A stretch of 64,000 nucleotides of DNA. Origin: Macrosoma leucophasiata. Its lineage: Eukaryota > Arthropoda > Insecta > Lepidoptera > Hedylidae. Made by a program: the position numbers and the translations under genes. Below are positions 54,000-64,000 of this stretch, piece after piece. The notes under the pieces are model-generated. The model was not told where the DNA came from, made no database searches, and saw only the letters and a program-made list of their open reading frames with translations. The stretch covers positions 10,000,001-10,064,000 of the forward strand of contig JAWQUS010000026.1 of assembly GCA_036365455.1 (NCBI GenBank). Direction: 5' to 3'. The stretch's first letter is position 1. Every line of letters begins with the position of its first letter.

Positions 54000-54704
54000 C
54001 GAGGTCGGACGGCGAAATTATACATGACTCTCTTTAAATGAGTTTAAAAATTGTAATCCGGAGCGTCCGGTTTTTTCGTTACGGAATTTCTGAATTCGGT
54101 CCCCGCGCTCAAGGCCCGCGATAGAAGCTATGCAATAGCTTAAAAAAGGGGCGGTGCATTTATACAAGGTGTAACGTACTACGTACTAGGTGTTTTGCTC
54201 TTAAAAAGAAGGAGGTCGTTCATGATATTGAACGTTTGTGTGTGGCAATGGGACTAACCAAATGTAGCCTTTCAAACGATACAAGAATTTTTAAATGAAT
54301 CGACTATTGACGTAAATATCGGTGAGCATAAAAAAACTTACATAAGTTCAGTTGAATATACAACCTTCACCTTTTTTGAAGTTAAATATCTAAATTTCGT
54401 TCCGAATGCGCGCGCATTTCGTTCAGTCATGGATTCTGGTAACCTCACACGCGGTGTCAGTGTCATGCGAATCCAATGGATTTGTAATCGAAACGCCACT
54501 TCGAAGAAAGTTTAAATGAAAGCCCTCGCTCAGTGCGGTCGGTAATACGATCGTACTTGAGTGTTCATATATGTTATGATTTAAACACTTATATACTGAA
54601 GGTTAAGGCGTTGGGACTTCAACCGAATAAGGGCGATTAAACCATTCGAATATGGCGCTAGTAAAAGCAATAACGTGTATGTTAGGATTTTTTAAGTTTA
54701 GTTA
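54000..54704. other. No gene seen
   Basis: Sequence downstream and upstream of the tRNA; no exon or repeat recognised. Confidence 0.4.
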
Positions 54705-55196
54705 TTTTTACGCTTTTTTATAACCTAGAGAATATATATCCACTGGGTTGCCAATCAACATTTGGCCGCAAGTATTTTATTATTTAAATTTAAAAAAAAA
54801 TCGATTTTTTTTTAACTTGTTTTTTCAATAAAATATCTTCTATCTCACGGCAATATGTATAAAGACTTTGAAAATTCACGTCTGCCGTTGAGCACTTGGC
54901 CGCCCCTACCTATTTTCGTGCCGTCCCGATAAATTTTTACGTCCATAACGTACATGTATTATTTGTACGAGTATATCAAATTAAAGCTTTTTTTTTCTCA
55001 TTATTATGATATACGGGAGCCAAATTAAATCGGTCGCAAATAAGAGTTGCTGGCTGTTAAAGATTAAAAAAAAAATACTTGCGGCCAAATTTTGATTAGC
55101 AACCTAGTGGATATAATATATTCTCTAGATTACAAATATGTATATAAAAATTAGATTGTCTGGATGAACGAAATGATTATGCAGTGGGATCGGTAC
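54705..55196. mobile_element. Long-TIR foldback element F, copy 2
   Basis: Same arms as 13047-13611 (GAGAATATATATCCACT, GCAAGTATTTTATT, GAACGAAATGATT.TGCAGTGGGATC). The left outer end is missing. Confidence 0.82.
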
Positions 55197-55199
55197 CTA

Positions 55200-56135
55200 C
55201 ATGTTTAGGACATCGTCCAGCGGACAAAAGCTTATCTTGTGACCTGTGGAAGTCTTTCTACTGATGTTACGATGATAATGATACTGAAGGCCAATAGAAA
55301 CTGATTCGGTAGCGCAGTGATAGTAGGTCACTACCAAGGTGGCCAGATTAAGCAGAATTCTGCTATTTAAGCGGATATGATCCACAAATTAGGGCGTAGC
55401 AAGTAGTGTTGCAGAATTGTAAAGATAGCAGTTTTAAGCAGAATAGGTACAAATTCCGCAGAAAATTAATAGAATTTTACATATTTTACAATCATTAGAA
55501 GGGACGGGTTTCAATTGGATGATAAAAAAATATTGCGTTTAAAATAATGTTCGATTTTTTAAACGACTTATAATCATATAATATATATAATAGAACAAAA
55601 ACATTTTATTTTTAACCGAGTTCAAAAAACGAGAAGGTTCTCAATTCGGCCGGTATATATATATATTTTTTTTAAATACTTGATTTGTTATAAATTTTGA
55701 CTTCCTTATCCTACAGCTATTTTCTCATCACGTTTTTTCCTAATTAGCTATCTGTCTATTTTTCAGTCATATCAAGAATATAAACAAAAATATTTTAAAA
55801 ACGAATTTAAATATTATATCAATTTGATTACATTAATTATGTGATGATAATTACTTAGTTAAAACAATTAACTATTGTTAGGAACATATTTTGCACATTA
55901 AGTAAAATTATTTATTACGTAAATTTTCTGAAACTTCAGAAAAAAAGTAAAAATACCTATTACGAAAGTTACGAAAACGATTACATGTATATTATGATAT
56001 ATTTATGTATTTTTACCAAATCATCGAAGTAGAAGTGAATAGCAATTAAATTAATTTAATTATCATACAATTTAATTAAAAGCTTAAATTATAAAAATAT
56101 AAAATAGGAATAATATCGGTGTAATTAATATATTT
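55200..56135. other. AT-rich, no gene seen
   Basis: Very AT-rich; no coding texture. Confidence 0.45.
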
Positions 56136-56139
56136 ATTC

Positions 56140-56500
56140 GCTTACTGGCAATTCATAGAATTCTTCTATTGAATAGAAAAGGCACACTTGTTTAACCATT
56201 TTGTCAGTCTTTTCTTGAATATCATGGTGGCAGTTGCACTTTTTTTAATTGTGTCCGGCAGCCTATTGTTAACCAATGGACCCATTGTGTACACGCATCA
56301 CTCAGATTTACGCAGTTTGCTAAAGGGCACGGCAAGGAGATGAGCAAGCTTGTCACTACGGAGGGCACGGTAAGAACACGTGCCTCGCGTTGTAAAGGTG
56401 TTGAAATGTTTATAGGTAAACATAGCTATGTGATATCTCAGTTCGCAAGGCAGAGGCATGATGTTTAATTCTGTAAAGAGGTTTCTACGCAACATATCCT
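56140..56500 (-). pseudogene. Non-LTR retrotransposon, C-terminal fragment
   Basis: Minus-strand frame with LNIMPLPCELRYHIAMFTYK, HFNTFTTRGT and LRSDKLAHLLAVPFSKLRKSE, then VYTMGPLVNNRLPDTIKK in a neighbouring frame. This is the end of a reverse-transcriptase ORF of a LINE different from the 45833 copy. Several stops; no catalytic motifs. Confidence 0.75.
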
Positions 56501-56514
56501 CACATACTCCTACA

Positions 56515-56680
56515 TCGCGGGATGGGCAACAGCGTCACGCGATAAAACTACCGCCACTTCGATCGTCAATCCGGCCAATATTCTCGCCTAATGACGCACA
56601 GTTGTGGGCGTCTTCGGGCAAGGCTTTGTCCAGCAGAGGATCACTTTCGGCTGGAGTGAAGATGATGATGATGATAATGA
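56515..56680 (+). repeat. Interspersed repeat, CAGCAGTGGACGTC family
   Basis: CGATAAAACTACCGCCACTTCG ... TTTGTCCAGCAGAGGATCACTTTCGGC ... GATGATGATGATGAT tail. Confidence 0.75.
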
Positions 56681-56701
56681 CTATGGACTGGAGGTCGTGG
56701 C

Positions 56702-56960
56702 ATCCTCGCGGCTCTAGGCACCACCGTATTACCTAATATACTTGCCGCTAAATGGTAGTGTTCAGCACTATCGTGTTCCGGTCAGGTGGTAATGTACGGC
56801 CCTGTAATTTCCGGCAGAGACGCATAACACCTTAGGCCTCAGGAGTGGTAACGCATCTGCATTTTGACCTTGGTCTTTTTGTAAGTGTCTATAGGCTGCA
56901 GTCATCACTTAACATCAATGTGAGCTGCATGCTTGGTTGCCACTTCCATCACATAAAAAA
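56702..56960 (+). repeat. Rep-A copy, young variant, 5' truncated
   Basis: CGCGGCTCTAGGCACCACCG to TTGGTTGCCACTTCCATCACATAAAAAA. Abuts the previous repeat. Confidence 0.9.
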
Positions 56961-57009
56961 AATACTATTTTTTTTAAATAAATCTCTAATGTCTAGTTGC
57001 AAAAAATCG

Positions 57010-57150
57010 CGGGTAATCTTTACATATAAAAATGAATGTTTCTCTGTATGTCCTTTATAGAATCGTAAATTACGTATTTGATCATGTGATGATCTTTAGC
57101 AAAGTTATGCTAAGTTGATGTGCATGAGCAGGGTACAGCTAGTAGCCTAT
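57010..57150 (+). repeat. AATATTATAAA-like tail repeat, diverged
   Basis: TTACATATAAAAATGAATGTTTCTCTGT ... GGGTACAGCTAGTAGCC has the start and end typical of the repeat family seen at 62725. Confidence 0.55.
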
Positions 57151-57189
57151 AAAACATTTCTTTTTAGTATAAAAGAGTCGCACATCAAT

Positions 57190-57356
57190 TGTGTACGGCC
57201 CTGTAACTTCCGGCACGGAGGCATAACACCTTAGGCCTCAGGAGTGGTAACGCATCTGCATTTTGATAGGTCTTTTTGTGGGTGTCTATGTGGCTTATAG
57301 GCTGCATCACTTAACATGAATGTAAACTGCATATTTGTTTGCCACTTCCTTAACAT
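57190..57356 (+). repeat. Rep-A 3' half, young variant
   Basis: GTACGGCCCTGTAACTTCC to TTTGCCACTTCCTTAACAT. Confidence 0.88.
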
Positions 57357-57359
57357 TTA

Positions 57360-58100
57360 AAAAAAATGGTTTTTACATACAGATTGAAACATTGCATGGA
57401 AATAGAACTCGAGCGATATGTGCAAATATTGTCACTAAACCGGTTCCAACAGCTGGCAAGTTCAGGTTATTTACATTCTGGTTTGAACAGTTCGAAGTAG
57501 ATAGATTCGATTCTCCGCAAACGCTTGATGATTCAACACCTGTTCTGTATCTCTCGTCTGTGCTTGTTTTTTTTTTTTGCATTTTCTTAGCCAACATTTA
57601 TAGGCAATGTGGAATAGATGACTTCTTGTCGGACCAGTTACGTTAGCCAATTTTATCTTAAATAACTGTTCTATAAGAGTCAATCACCCTGAGTTCTTCA
57701 GGTTTTTGTGAATGACACGGGCACAGCCAATAGCAAGCCCATGGACATTAAAACAAATCCATGGGTGCAGTCAGTGCAGTGCAGTTTACTTACCATTAAA
57801 CAGTAATAAGTAGTAATGTCATCATTATCATTTCAGCTAAAAGATGCTTATTGCTGGATGGAGGCATTTCCCTAAAAACGCCCCCATCCAGTGCTTACAT
57901 GACCGGGTGTGGCCTTGAGTCTTCTTATGAGGCCTTTAGTGAGCGACCAAGTTCCAGTTCCTTATTATCTTTGAAATAAACCTAGTTTTCGGATTTAACT
58001 CGCGTATATTAAACTAAAATGATTATTTAAAATCGAACCCGACGTCGGTCATTTTTCAGCTTCCGTGGTCTCGGGCAGACTGAGGTGGTAATTCCTTATT
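57360..58100. other. No gene supported
   Basis: A 103-codon open frame (57335-57646) begins inside Rep-A and shows no domain. 57965-58085 is related to 33740-34017. Confidence 0.4.
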
Positions 58101-58104
58101 ATGT

Positions 58105-58325
58105 CTACCCTAATATTAAGTATAAAGGGGAAATATTTGATTTTTTGTTTGTTTTAATTGAATAGGCTCCGAAACTACTAGACTGATTTAAAAAAAACTT
58201 CAAGTGTAAGATAGTCCATTTACCGAGGAAGGCTATAGGTTATAGGCTATATAACATCACGCTAAGGTGGAGATGGTAGGTAAAATTGCACCCGCAAGAA
58301 ACCGGGGCGGGCGGCTATTGTATAT
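58105..58325 (+). repeat. Interspersed repeat (AATATTATAAA family)
   Basis: CTACCCTAATATTAAGTAT, AGTCCATTTACCGAGGAAGG, ATAACATCACGCTAAGG and GGGGCGGGCGGCTA match 16862-17048 block by block. Confidence 0.75.
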
Positions 58326-58718
58326 AGTAGAAGAGCGCCGATGGCGACATTGTCGTCGGCGCCATCGGTCACAAATATTTTGGACTTTAGTATATTTTTT
58401 AGCGGTCTCATTTTTTTCTGACAGAAATAAAACCACCAGTAGATCGTTTATAGTTGATCGATACGAAAATCGATTGCATCAAATGCAATTGTATCAAACC
58501 AGTAAAGTATCATCAACAACTATTGTCATAGACATTATTATAACATAATTATGCATTTAAAACCTTCATGAACCATTCTTAAATTTGCTCGCTTGAACAA
58601 TCCGTTCTTTCGGTAGTAAATTGCTTGCTTTCCGACAAACCGACACGAACGGAAGGGCTTTGATAAAACCTTCTGGCTAACTATTATCAAATACAATCAC
58701 AAGCTATCAAGCTATTAG

Positions 58719-58744
58719 CTGATGATGATGATGATGATGATGAC
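58719..58744. repeat. (GAT)n microsatellite
   Basis: About seven GAT units plus flanking matches. Confidence 0.85.
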
Positions 58745-58980
58745 TGATTTGGCTTCTTTTTGATCGTATTATGTTCGAACAACAATGTTGAAACTTTGTT
58801 AAAAAACGGTTCAGTAAATTATAATAAGACTACACAAATAAAACTGTTAGTATTATGTAAGATCAAGTTATGACATCATACAGTAGTGATACATGGCCAC
58901 ATACCACTAACGTTTTGTGCACATATAATCATACAAGGTAATGAATAATATTAGGTATGTGGAAAATAGAATCAGAATAA

Positions 58981-59292
58981 CTGCCTCGGTAGCCTAGTGG
59001 TAGCAGGCCACTACTACTACGCTGAGGTCCTGGGTTCGATTCCCGGGTAGGGGGTTATCAGAGATAATGGTGAAAAAGCCTTTATCTCTGGTTCTATTGG
59101 GATTTTTCCATTTTCTGGAAATTTCCCAGTACCTCAAAGTTTGGTAATGTGCCCGGAGATGTCAACAGGCTCGCCACCTGTTACATGGGCCAAAACGTAA
59201 CCGGCGAATTGTGGGTGTTTGCATGTATGCTTGAATGCATGCATTTACCTCTGCCTACCCCTTCGGGGATTACAGGCGTGAAGTTACGTAGA
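58981..59292 (+). mobile_element. tRNA-derived SINE, copy 1
   Basis: The head is tRNA-like with pol III boxes: TAGCCTAGTGG (A box) and GGTTCGATTCC (B box). The body has GGGGGTTATCAGAGATAATGG, GGAAATTTCCCAGTACC and GGCTCGCCACCTGTTACATG. It ends CTACCCCTTCGGGGATTACAGG..GAAGTTACGT. The copy at 61823 is nearly the same length and sequence. Confidence 0.88.
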
Positions 59293-59489
59293 ATCAGACC
59301 TTCAATTAACTAGTATGTAAGCCTATTTATCCAAAGGCGAAGGCACAGTATCTACATTTCGCCAATTGAATCCCAAGCGTCCCATAGTTCTCCGTGTTCA
59401 CTTTTCCGATTAGGTGGTAAATATGTTCCGTTTTTCCACATAGAGTCGGAAGTCGAAACAGTTTGTCTAAATTTACTGTACATATTATG

Positions 59490-59525
59490 TGAACTGTATG
59501 CTTGTTTGCCACTTTCATAACAAAA
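59490..59525 (+). repeat. Rep-A 3' terminus scrap
   Basis: GTGAACTGTATGCTTGTTTGCC followed by ACTTTCATAAC. Confidence 0.6.
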
Positions 59526-59869
59526 AACAAATCCAATCAATGTCTCGAATATGTTGCAAAGAATAACGCACTTTTTGACAATGCTTATCAAGGACGTATA
59601 ATAATACGTCGGATATGGATTACCTTTTATTTGTAATGATGTCATCGCATGCACGATGCACCTACGCTTCGATTAGCATTCAAAACTAGTTTTGCACGAT
59701 TGCTTTCACTTTCAAGCGTCGCACATATCCGAGTTACGGTGCTGTCAAAAATTACCTCCATAAAAGGACCCTGGGGGCTTTTCTCGGTACTTGTTTTAGG
59801 TGTCCGACAGCTTTCTCTTTGTTTATCTTGGACTGCATGTGATTTCTAGGAATAGGAACCAGTTTTTTT

Positions 59870-60085
59870 TTAATTTAATGGTGCCGGTGATCAAGCTTGC
59901 AGTACACATGTATTGTAAGTGAATATTGCAGCCTATAGATGTCTACATAAAACCGATGGTCAAAATGCAGATGTGTTGCTATCGCAACCCCGAGTCCTTA
60001 ATTGTATTAGTCTCTGTGATAATTATTACTGGTCATTCTTTAATATCTCACCGGAACACGATAGTGCTATACATTACCATTTGGT
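59870..60085 (-). repeat. Rep-A copy, strongly diverged
   Basis: GGTGCCGGTGATCAAGCTTGCAG ... CACCGGAACACGATAGTGC. Confidence 0.72.
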
Positions 60086-60245
60086 GGCAGACCAAGAACT
60101 GGAAATACGGTGATATATACGCGCTCGAGCTCCGACACAATAGTGCTAGTAAAAAGCTAAGGTAAAAGTTGAATATGTGTGTATTTGCCAGTTTCATATT
60201 CTAGATAGCAGATGCCGTTAGAAATATCATAGTCAGTTTTTTTTA

Positions 60246-60345
60246 ACGTAACGAAGGTGGTATAAACTAGCATACAGTTCGCATAGATGCTAAGCCAGAG
60301 CTCAACATGCAAATGCGTTGCCCACCCCTGAGACCTTAGTTGTTG
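60246..60345 (-). repeat. Rep-A 3' fragment, strongly diverged
   Basis: ACGAAGGTGGTATAAACTAGC ... CCCCTGAGACCTTAGTTG, with an internal deletion. Confidence 0.65.
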
Positions 60346-60647
60346 TGTGTACCACGTCTTGACGCCAGCATGATACAGTAATGTTGGAATAAATTTTCGG
60401 AATGGTTTTTGTCTGCCGAATAACGCCTTTCCCTCGGATATTTTATGACAAACAATTGGCCTTAATTTTAGGCAGACTGGTTTCCGGGTTGTAGGCATTC
60501 CTTATACGTATTGTAAGTGGGCAGGCACAGCAATTTAGGTACGAGCTCACGCACATGAGAAGGATTAAGACTGCATTGAAGATTGAGAATATTCATAAAT
60601 CGCAAAATATGGCCAAGACATTAATTTAATTTGTTAGGGTTCCGTAG

Positions 60648-61255
60648 TAAACAAGGAATCCCTATAGTTTCGCCATGTCCGTCTGTCTATCCGTCCACGG
60701 TTTAGCGCAAAAACTATAGGTTCTAGAGACTTGAAATTTGGCACAAGCATACACCTTAATTACACCGACAAAGTGGTTGAATAAAACCATGAAAAATAAA
60801 ATTATTTAGGGTACCTCCCCTACATGTAACGCGCTGATATTATTTTTATTTTTTGTTTTTTATAGAGTGTGTTATATCGTTGGATAGGTTTTTCAAAAAT
60901 TTTAGGGGTGTGCTAACATCATTTTTGGATTTAGTTTACTATCGTGACTTATTAAGCTTTAAAGTGCCAATTTTCGTTAGAGTCAAGTGTCCCCCCACTC
61001 TACCAACTAAACGGTTGTTGTTAGAAATTCAAACGTTACGGGAATAGTAGCTACATATAAAGAAATTAAAAGGAAAACTATCACACCTAAGTTGGCTTTA
61101 CAACTTTGCGAGTAATAGTCGACCAAATGTATTTTATTCGAAAATTTTGAAGAATTCCATAGAAAATATATATTTTTTTTTCATTGCATTAATCAAACCT
61201 GAAAACTACGGAACCCTACACTGCGCGTGGCCCGACATGCACTTGACCGGTTTTT
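60648..61255. mobile_element. GGGTTCCGTAGT...ACGGAACCC repeat
   Basis: Starts TAGGGTTCCGTAGTAAACAAGG, contains GCCATGTCCGTCTGTCTATCC and GAAATTTGGCACAAGC, and ends CTACGGAACCCTACACTGCG and GGCCCGACATGCACTTG. A repeat I know to be widespread in moths and other arthropods. It has no coding capacity that I can see. Confidence 0.82.
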
Positions 61256-61299
61256 TGTATACATTTTCTGAGACTTCTTAAAAAAGTTTGTAAAAAGTA

Positions 61300-61400
61300 A
61301 TGGCAAAGTGGTAAACATTTGATGAACATTGATGGTAAGTGTATACTGTGGCCTATAGACATCTATTATTCAATGCGTTGCCACTACTGACCGTTAGAAC
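61300..61400 (-). repeat. Rep-A 3' fragment, strongly diverged
   Basis: GGCAAAGTGGTAAACATTTG ... GGCCTATAGACATC. Confidence 0.6.
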
Positions 61401-61822
61401 CTTTACCTCTCTGCCAAAAGACACTTCTTATACCTATATGAACACATTTAACACGATAGCACTATACTAAAAATTATACCATGAATGACGAGGAACAACT
61501 ATCAGCCTATAAATACTTGATGAAATTAAAAATATAGTGTTAATTAAAATTATAAGTGTGTGCGAACCATAGAGATATTCTATGGTGCGAACTTTGTCAA
61601 AAGCTATATAAAGATACGAATTGTCGCGTTGAAAGCATTCGTCCTATTTTCCAGACACGCCGAGCTAAGGCGAAAAAAGCATCTAATTTTAACTCGCCTT
61701 ACATAATACAAGAAAATATGCGTGTCTATGTCCATTCGGAATAGGTCAGCTTCCTAGTTCTGGTAGTGAGATACAGAATAGAGATGCCTTTAAAACAATA
61801 TAACTTTGCGGTATAATAAAAC

Positions 61823-62125
61823 TGCCTCGGTAGCCTAGTGGTAGCAGGCCACTACTATTACGCTGAGGTCCTGGGTTCGATTCCCGGGTAGGGGGTTATC
61901 AGAGATAATGGTGTAAAGTCCTTTATCTCGGGTACTATTGGGATTTTCCATTTCCTGGAAATTTCCCAGTACCTCGAAGTTTGGTAATGTGCCCAGAGAT
62001 GTCAATAGGCTCGCCACCTGTTACATGGGCCAAAACGTAACCGGCGAATCGTGGGTGTTTGCATGTATGCTTGAATGCATGCTTTAACTTCTGCCTACCC
62101 TTTCGGGAATTACAGGCTTGAAGTT
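61823..62125 (+). mobile_element. tRNA-derived SINE, copy 2
   Basis: TGCCTCGGTAGCCTAGTGG head, identical A and B boxes to the copy at 58981, same 3' end (TTACAGG.TTGAAGTTACGTACG). Only scattered differences. Confidence 0.88.
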
Positions 62126-62129
62126 ACGT

Positions 62130-62724
62130 ACGTAACTTTTTTTTTTCTGAAGAAGAAGACTTAATTTGTATATTTCGATCACGCTTGATTCTAAAACTTC
62201 CAGTTAGGTTCGAAACAATCTTATAATGTTTTTGAGTTATTTATTGATAAATAGAAGAGGCACCAAACACGCAGACATTTTTAAGTTGACGGATATCTTA
62301 TTCTAAAGGATAAAAGGGAACCTTGTAGAAACACTTTGTAGTCCGTATCGGATTTATAGATGAAACAATAAAAAGATACCTGCTACTGTCTGTGCATATT
62401 TTCATACATTTCTAAGAGTATTGAAAAAAAAACCTATGAAGTAGGTACTTCTCGTTCTCCTAGAATCGTGAAATTTGGTGCAAAGTGATGCCTTGCACAA
62501 GTAAAGGAGAAAAGCCGAAAGCCGTAAATTGGTTATTATATCACAAAAGAATCCTATTTGTGGTTGATAAAGTGGCCGTAACCACATAGATTGTAAACTC
62601 AACCTCAAGCATAGGACAATTTTACTGTTGTCTCTGTTTGTCTTCTGTTTACTCTACGCGCGAGTCCGACTCGCACATCGCCGCTTTTGTTTAAGTAAAA
62701 TATCTACATAATCTTAATAATCCC
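62130..62724. other. No gene seen
   Basis: No exon or repeat recognised. Confidence 0.4.
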
Positions 62725-62928
62725 TACTAATATTATAAATGCGAAAGTAACTCTGTCTGTCTGTTACTTTTTCACGTCCAAACGACTGAACCGATTTTAA
62801 TGAAATTTGGTACAGAGCTAGAGCGAGATGCGGTACAGAGCGAGAGCTGACTTTGAGAACGAACAAAGGCTACTTAGTTATTTATAAAACTACATCCACG
62901 TGGGCGAAGCTGCGGGCAGCAGCTAGTA
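62725..62928 (+). repeat. Interspersed repeat (AATATTATAAA family), well preserved
   Basis: CCCTACTAATATTATAAATGC, CTCTGTCTGTCTGTTAC, GAACCGATTTTAATGAAATTTGG, and end GGCGAAGCTGCGGGCAGC..CTAGTA. Typical lepidopteran non-autonomous repeat ends. Confidence 0.82.
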
Positions 62929-63179
62929 TCTTATAAATTGTCAAAAGTCACGGACTCTAGTAAGCCTCATTATTATATCCAGTTTATCATTTTGGTTCCT
63001 AGAACACGCACGACCTTGCATCAGATTATAGAAATTTCAAACACTTCCCACACCAAAAGCGGGGACTGCTGAATTTTGATTGTTCTTTCATAGCTATTAG
63101 ATACTAGCTTTTAACTACGACTTCGCCCGAACGTTTATGCGAAATACACTACTATTTGGTGGCAGATATATTGATGCCC

Positions 63180-63370
63180 GTTTTCACCTAACTCTAACTA
63201 ATAACGTCAACTCGACATTCTGCCTCCGTTTGAGGTAAGAGAGCAATTGTCAACCTGTGCTCAATAAGTTTTTCGTGTCGGAACTGTCTGGAAATATAAT
63301 TAAATAATATTTTATAAACCATATTTTTCTATAAAGTGGATTTTCAAGACTTTGTGAATAATCTATTAGA
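63180..63370. repeat. Partial relative of the 13962 TIR element
   Basis: AACGTCAACTCGACATTCTGCC, CCGTTTGAGGTAAGAGAG, AACTGTCTGGAAATATAATT and TTTTCTATAAAG.GGATT.TCAAGACTTTGTG match 14090-14290 in reverse. The outer TIRs are not found. Confidence 0.7.
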
Positions 63371-63523
63371 CACCTTATGTAGGGCGAACGGTTTCTGTCA
63401 ACGCATACGCTAAATCTAGCTGATATTATCCACCATCTTAAAATGTTGATTTAATACCAACCACTTCCGTGATCTGAGAGTACATACAATTTACAAAAAT
63501 AAAACGAATAAAAAAAACATAAG

Positions 63524-63613
63524 ATGCCGAGTTGTAGTGTTAGATGGTGCAGTAAAATCTCTAACACTTCTAATTTGAAAAAGGATGGTATTTGTTTTCA
63601 CCGTTCAGTATTA
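63524..63613 (+). pseudogene. THAP-like zinc finger first exon or fragment
   Basis: A 30-codon frame beginning MPSCSVRWCSK and reaching GICFHR. THAP domains start at the first Met with Cys at 4 and 9 and a later [IVS].FHR.P block, all present here. The remaining Cys and His ligands and the rest of the domain are absent; the frame hits TAA at 63611. It could be a first coding exon (GTTCAG as a poor donor) or a leftover of a P-element-type transposase gene. Function cannot be claimed. Confidence 0.5.
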
Positions 63614-63892
63614 TAATACACAAAATAATTCAATAAATAATATAGAATAATATTCATGGTAGCACAAATTACGCTGGTCATGATTTGTTCTTTGACGTAT
63701 TAAAAAATTTGATATCTCTTTTCTTCGTATGCACGTAATTCGCTATTTCGTTTTTTCATAGACGTCATGAGCATTGTCAATAATTGACATTACAGACGGA
63801 TGGAACTCTAGGGAAAATATTATCGATATAGTCGATAGAATTAGGGAAAGTGGGGTAAATTGATGGAGCAAGGATTATGGGATAATTTCCAT

Positions 63893-64000
63893 ATATAAAA
63901 TTCTCGTGTCACAATGTTAGTGAACATACTTCTCTGAAACGGCTTTACCGATTCTCATGAAATTTTGTGTGCCTATTGGGTAGGTCTGAGAATGGGCCAA
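63893..64000 (+). repeat. Repeat fragment at the window end
   Basis: AAAATTCTCGTGTCACAATG ... CCGATTCTCATGAAATTTTG resembles the start of common lepidopteran non-autonomous repeats. It runs off the window. Confidence 0.55.

Noticed and set aside
57335..57646. 103-codon plus-strand frame
   Set aside because: It begins in a Rep-A tail; no domain, no splice context, and overlapping open frames on the other strand.
1..64000. CRISPR arrays, bacterial operons, phage or endogenous viral genes
   Set aside because: None seen. Regular repeats are minisatellite or dispersed eukaryotic elements, and all reverse-transcriptase pieces are non-LTR type.

Overview
This window looks like genomic DNA from a moth or butterfly (Lepidoptera). 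Genes are intron-rich with GT/AG splicing, the background is AT-rich, and there is a dense load of short interspersed repeats of lepidopteran type: TIR foldback elements, tRNA-derived SINEs, a mariner, a Helitron helicase remnant, the GGGTTCCGTAGT...GGAACCC element and jockey/RTE-type LINE fragments. There are no bacterial operons, CRISPR arrays or integrated viral genes that I can recognise. Most of the short open frames in the window are noise or repeat-derived.

Protein genes I can assemble exon by exon: (1) a small, unrecognised 5-exon plus-strand gene at 2094-8372 (170 aa, two likely membrane segments), whose exon phases agree at all four junctions, although one donor site is weak; (2) two exons of one or two unidentified minus-strand genes (14422-14764 and the terminal exon 10322-10461); (3) a complete 9-exon minus-strand mitochondrial DnaJ (Tid1/DNAJA3 type, 447 aa) at 17216-23681; (4) a complete 8-exon plus-strand tubby-family gene (king tubby, 409 aa) at 27135-33074, followed by decayed partial copies of its last exon; (5) an intronless 60S ribosomal protein L28 gene on the minus strand at 41964-42383; (6) the first two coding exons (43102-43202 and 48243-48385) of an unidentified plus-strand gene divergent from RpL28. 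DNAJA3/ktub and RpL28/gene 6 are both head-to-head pairs. RNA genes: a good tRNA-Leu(AAG) at 53917-53997 and a doubtful tRNA-like sequence at 19760-19834, inside an intron of DNAJA3.

The rest is mostly repeats. One SINE-like family of about 290 bp (called Rep-A here) has about 29 full or partial copies, near 9% of the window, in both orientations and apparently at least two age classes. Several Rep-A copies have been rewritten locally into perfect palindromes, and other perfect hairpins (31-bp and 23-bp stems) sit in introns of ktub and DNAJA3. The clearest mobile-element architectures are a hAT-type element at 45266-47617 with matching 8-bp target duplications and a LINE nested inside it, a mariner (3771-5058) with frameshifts, one explained by an 8-bp tandem duplication, and a 5'-truncated RTE-like insertion with a 13-bp target duplication at 24036-24633. 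The stretches 34.4-41.9 kb and 49.6-64 kb hold no gene I can support apart from the tRNA and a THAP-like first-exon fragment at 63524. All exon boundaries, similarities and family names come from reading the sequence; no searches were run.
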